Made by a program: the position numbers and the translations under genes. Source: Devosia elaeis (lineage in GTDB: Bacteria; Pseudomonadota; Alphaproteobacteria; Rhizobiales; Devosiaceae). From it: a stretch of DNA of 62,469 bases. Positions 61,151 to 62,469 of the stretch are shown here, one piece after another. Positions within the stretch are counted from its first letter, which is position 1. Each line of letters begins with the position of its first letter. The stretch is taken from the NCBI RefSeq assembly GCF_001650025.1, contig NZ_LVVY01000061.1, positions 1 to 62,469 of the forward strand, written 5' to 3'. A model generated the notes under the pieces. That model did not search any database. It saw only the letters and a program-made list of their open reading frames with translations, and was not told where the DNA came from.

Positions 61151-61828
61151 TCATCCGGCGAACGATTTCACGGCGCGGTGCATGGACTGGCTGGTGTCGC
61201 CGGTAACGATGGCGCCGAGCAACGGCGCGGCGATGCCGGCATTGCGCAGCTGCGTGGCGTTTTCGGGCGTGAGGGCGAGCTGGCTGGGCACGATTACCGG
61301 AACATTCGCGGCCTGCACTACGGCGCCATAGCGCGCCAGGTCCGCATCGGTCATCGCGGTGCGATAGCGCTCGAATGGCATGATCGAGGCCTCGATGATG
61401 CAGCCGGGGATTGCGGCAATGCCTTGGATATCCTCAGCTTTACTGGTCGAGGAGAGAGCCGGCATGGGGCGCAGGCGTGATTGCAGCAGATGGGGCTGCA
61501 TATGGTCGACATAGACGTTGAAACCCTCGAAGCCGAGATCGGCCAGGGCGTCCATTTCTTCAGCAGTGGGAACGGTTTCCTGGCCGGCCATGACAAGGAG
61601 GGGGCAGCCGAGTTTGGCGAGTTGTTCGAAGAAGGGGCGTTCCTGCTCGAACGTGCCGAAGGTGGTGCCGGTGGCGCGGTGATAAGCGTTGAGATGGGTC
61701 TTGAGAGCGAAGGCGCCGCCGTCGAGGGCGGCCTTGGCGAGGTCGAGATCATGCCGCGCCAGCGAGACGATGATGGGATAGTCGCCACTCGTAAGAGCTT
61801 GATAGAACTTGGTTTGTTTGTAGGTCAT
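61151..61828 (-). CDS. TIM-barrel-like protein of unknown function
   Basis: The 225-residue protein looks like a (beta/alpha)8 enzyme: [65 protein letters not shown] and [25 protein letters not shown] do not recognise a family. Candidates include phosphoribosylanthranilate-isomerase-like or aldolase-like barrels. Its start overlaps the stop of the sugar-type ABC ATPase gene by 4 bp, so it belongs to that operon, probably for sugar use. Confidence 0.75.
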   Translation of the reverse strand: MTYKQTKFYQALTSGDYPIIVSLARHDLDLAKAALDGGAFALKTHLNAYHRATGTTFGTFEQERPFFEQLAKLGCPLLVMAGQETVPTAEEMDALADLGFEGFNVYVDHMQPHLLQSRLRPMPALSSTSKAEDIQGIAAIPGCIIEASIMPFERYRTAMTDADLARYGAVVQAANVPVIVPSQLALTPENATQLRNAGIAAPLLGAIVTGDTSQSMHRAVKSFAG

Positions 61829-62469
61829 TCGATGCGGAGGCCGGTTGCGGCGTCGAAGAGGTGGATGGTGTCGAGGCCCGGGCGGACGTGAATAATATCG
61901 CCGGGGCGGGCGGCGATGCGCTCGCGGAAGACGCCGGTGATGGTGTGGCCGCCGAGGGTCATGGTGACCTGGGTTTCCGGGCCCATGGGTTCGATGAGGG
62001 CGATTTTGGCGGGCAGGCCATCATCGGCCAGGGAGAGGTTTTCGGGGCGGATTCCGTAGACTGCTTTTGTACCCGATGGAGGCGAATTGGTTAGCGGAAG
62101 GGTAACATCGAGCGCCGCGAAACCCTCGCTTGTGACAGTGCCTTCGATAAAGTTCATCGCGGGCGAGCCGATGAAGCCGGCGACGAAGAGATTGGCGGGG
62201 CGATCGTAGAGATCGAGCGGGGCGCCGACCTGTTCCACCTTGCCGCCATTCATGACCACGATGCGGTCGGCCATGGTCATGGCTTCGACCTGGTCGTGGG
62301 TGACGTAGATTGTGGTGACGCCGAGGCGCTGATGCAGGCCCTTGATCTCGCCGCGCATGACGACGCGGAGCTTGGCGTCGAGATTGGAAAGCGGCTCATC
62401 GAAGAGGAAGACCTGCGGATTGCGCACGATGGCGCGGCCCATGGCGACGCGCTGGCGCTGGCCGCCGGA
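61825..62469 (-). CDS. Sugar ABC transporter ATPase (UgpC/MalK type), partial
   Basis: This is the C-terminal 214 residues of an ATPase cut by the window end. The signature [13 protein letters not shown] is encoded at the edge, followed by Walker [16 protein letters not shown]-loop [16 protein letters not shown] and an OB-fold/TOBE domain ([13 protein letters not shown]). It matches CUT1-family UgpC/MalK. Walker A lies outside the window. It precedes the unknown TIM-barrel gene in the operon. Confidence 0.95.
   Translation of the reverse strand, partial: SGGQRQRVAMGRAIVRNPQVFLFDEPLSNLDAKLRVVMRGEIKGLHQRLGVTTIYVTHDQVEAMTMADRIVVMNGGKVEQVGAPLDLYDRPANLFVAGFIGSPAMNFIEGTVTSEGFAALDVTLPLTNSPPSGTKAVYGIRPENLSLADDGLPAKIALIEPMGPETQVTMTLGGHTITGVFRERIAARPGDIIHVRPGLDTIHLFDAATGLRIE

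Overview
This is a high-G+C bacterial chromosome segment that reads as an alphaproteobacterium of the order Hyphomicrobiales (Devosia-like is my guess). The signs are an MbfA iron exporter preceded by Irr-type iron-control boxes, a RutR orthologue, DppBCDF-type and tripartite tricarboxylate importers, and small intergenic palindromes typical of the group. The species call is inference. The window starts just past the 3' end of lepA and ends inside a sugar-type ABC ATPase gene.

Region 1 (0.2-20 kb) is mostly core genome: lepA, an extensin-family secreted protein, a GcvA-like LysR regulator and a DadA-like FAD oxidase with a RutR-type box in front. Then comes a five-gene copper/cytochrome-oxidase assembly operon (DUF2946-like, YcnI, CopC-CopD fusion, PCuAC, Sco), divergent from mbfA. 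After it lie an alpha/beta hydrolase, a LysR regulator, a brnTA toxin-antitoxin pair, trhO, a YghZ-like aldo-keto reductase, a thioredoxin-reductase-like flavoprotein, a Gfo/Idh/MocA dehydrogenase and a VOC protein divergent from its probable TetR repressor.

Region 2 (20-33 kb) holds a small membrane-protein module (a 298-residue protein between two 24-residue peptides) and a reductive pyrimidine (or hydantoin) degradation cluster: rutR divergent from an omega-aminotransferase, mmsA, a ureidopropionase-type hydrolase, dihydropyrimidinase and an NMT1-type ABC importer. The first-step dehydrogenase is absent. Intergenic space from 0 to 33.6 kb is packed with several families of palindromic repeats, including three full-length copies (128-131 bp) of one inverted element.

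Region 3 (33.7-62.5 kb) starts with an isolated GT-C-like membrane protein, a YjbR protein, msrA and tRNA-Ser(GGA). Past the tRNA no palindromic repeats are visible and gene content becomes accessory: an HWE-type PAS histidine kinase and an SDR, then an apparent acid-sugar locus (40.3-52.4 kb). That locus has two tandem MsAcT-like SGNH esterases, a Dpp-type ABC importer split around an enolase-superfamily enzyme and a hydrolase, a GntR regulator, 5-dehydro-4-deoxyglucarate dehydratase and a talarate/galactarate-type dehydratase. Four promoter regions in it share a GntR-like half-palindromic motif. It is followed by an IclR-controlled TctCBA importer divergent from a 2-hydroxyacid dehydrogenase and an RraA-like aldolase.

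Region 4 (58.2-61 kb) is a thiamin salvage locus, thiD facing thiE-thiM, each transcript led by a TPP riboswitch. Immediately upstream of thiM, in frame, is a 48-codon remnant that joins what looks like the extreme N-terminus of ThiC to its extreme C-terminus: a scar of an internal thiC deletion, which explains why only salvage genes remain.
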